Shown here: piece after piece, positions 14,219-14,737 of the stretch | How positions within the stretch are numbered: the first letter of the stretch is position 1 | Layout of the letters: each line of letters starts with the position of its first letter | Source: Nitrosomonadaceae bacterium | Lineage (GTDB): Bacteria > Pseudomonadota > Gammaproteobacteria > Burkholderiales > Usitatibacteraceae | Assembly: GCA_021300055.1 (NCBI GenBank) | Contig: JAJTHU010000301.1 | Span: 1 to 14,737, forward strand | DNA: 14,737 nt | Direction: 5' to 3' | The notes under the pieces: generated by a model | Told to the model about the DNA's origin: nothing | Seen by the model: only the letters and a program-made list of their open reading frames with translations | Databases searched by the model: none | Made by a program: the position numbers and the translations under genes

Positions 14219-14737
14219 GTGAGCGCCCAAGAACCCAAAGATTTCACCGACACAGCGTCTTTCCGCCGTCTCGTGTCTGGAGATGAAGAGATGCCAGCGT
14301 TGACGCGCGAAGGCTTGGTCTCGGCGATCACGAATGCAATTGAGTTCGCGCGCGTTTCACAACGGTTTGTTGGTCTGTTGGTAATTCGCCTTGAGCGCCC
14401 GGACAAGCTTGAATCAATCGTCGGCACCCCAACGCGCGAAGTCCTGAAAGTCGCGTTGGCACGTTTGCCAGATGGCATGCGCCCCGTCGACAAACTGCTT
14501 GACGTTGCCGATGACAAGATCATCGCGTTGCTTCCGAATCTACGCAACACGGCGCAAGCCTGGCTTGCCGCAGGCAAGGTACAACGTATCCTTGAGGAGA
14601 GCTTTGTCGTCAACGGCCAAGTGGTTGCGGTGCGCCCAGTTGTCGGCATTGCCACCTACCCGGATCACGCCGAACTTGCCGAGGAACTCGTCGTCCACGC
14701 CGACATCGCGGCATCGATCGCTGCCAGTCGCGACGTA
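14219..14737 (+). CDS. Degenerate GGDEF-domain protein, N-terminal part (3' end outside window)
   Basis: The first 173 codons are present and stay open to the window edge. After a 25-residue polar N-terminus, residues about 30-173 follow the GGDEF (diguanylate cyclase) pattern: LTREGLVSAITNAIEFAR, a first strand FVGLLVIRLER (50-60), RPVDKLLDVADDKIIALLP (89-106), a helix with AAGKVQRILEE, VRPVVGIATYPDHAE (138-152) and ELVVHADIAAS (156-166). At the catalytic loop the GG(D/E)EF signature is replaced by ADDKI (97-101), so cyclase activity is very unlikely. Such degenerate domains often serve as sensors or precede an EAL domain, which would lie beyond the window. No membrane segment is seen. It starts 42 bp after the HD-GYP gene and is probably co-transcribed and functionally paired with it. 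The fold assignment is from pattern alone. Confidence 0.8.
   Translation, partial: MSAQEPKDFTDTASFRRLVSGDEEMPALTREGLVSAITNAIEFARVSQRFVGLLVIRLERPDKLESIVGTPTREVLKVALARLPDGMRPVDKLLDVADDKIIALLPNLRNTAQAWLAAGKVQRILEESFVVNGQVVAVRPVVGIATYPDHAELAEELVVHADIAASIAASRDV

Noticed and set aside
14164..14655. 163-codon minus-strand open frame at the right end
   Set aside because: It is opposite the GGDEF-like gene, which has a good ribosome binding site and recognisable fold motifs; the antisense product is Thr/Ser/Arg-rich with no recognisable domain.

Overview
The window reads as ordinary chromosomal DNA of a Gram-negative bacterium, most likely a betaproteobacterium. The reasons are the tgt / yajC-secD-secF block, the wrbA-DUF2069 pair, the N-terminal DUF3391 (LKVGM...DRPW) fused to an HD-GYP region, and the moderately high GC. 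The order cannot be settled from the sequence alone. I see no insertion sequences, phage genes, tRNA, rRNA or CRISPR arrays. Coding density is very high, and two convergent gene pairs overlap at their 3' ends.

Layout. Positions 2-208 hold the 3' end of phosphatidylserine decarboxylase (psd, +). A minus-strand unit follows, read from 2793 down to 246: a TlpA-like periplasmic thioredoxin, glmM (phosphoglucosamine mutase) and tag (3-methyladenine DNA glycosylase I). Divergent from it is a 525-residue protein (2986-4563, +) that I do not recognise by name; its C-terminal part looks like a PilZ (c-di-GMP binding) domain. It converges on, and overlaps by 13 bp, a YihY-family membrane protein (4551-5597, -). 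Divergent again are wrbA (5818-6411, +) and a DUF2069 membrane protein (6416-6850, +). The latter overlaps by 74 bp the 3' end of a DedA-family transporter (6777-7466, -). DedA lies just downstream of secF, secD and yajC (7511-10845, -), the accessory part of the Sec translocon. tgt (11135-12277, -), the queuosine tRNA-guanine transglycosylase, lies upstream of yajC, separated by 289 bp that hold a perfect TATAAT box and two small dyads.

The right end (12524-14737, +) is a signalling pair: a DUF3391/HD-GYP protein with a leucine in place of the HD-dyad histidine, then a truncated gene with a GGDEF fold whose signature is degraded to ADDKI. Together with the PilZ-like protein, three genes in the window resemble c-di-GMP components. 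In the two enzyme-like ones the catalytic residues are altered, which suggests a sensory or scaffolding role rather than making or breaking the nucleotide. This is the most interesting part of the window. The rest is housekeeping: envelope precursor synthesis, phospholipid synthesis, protein export, tRNA modification and DNA repair.
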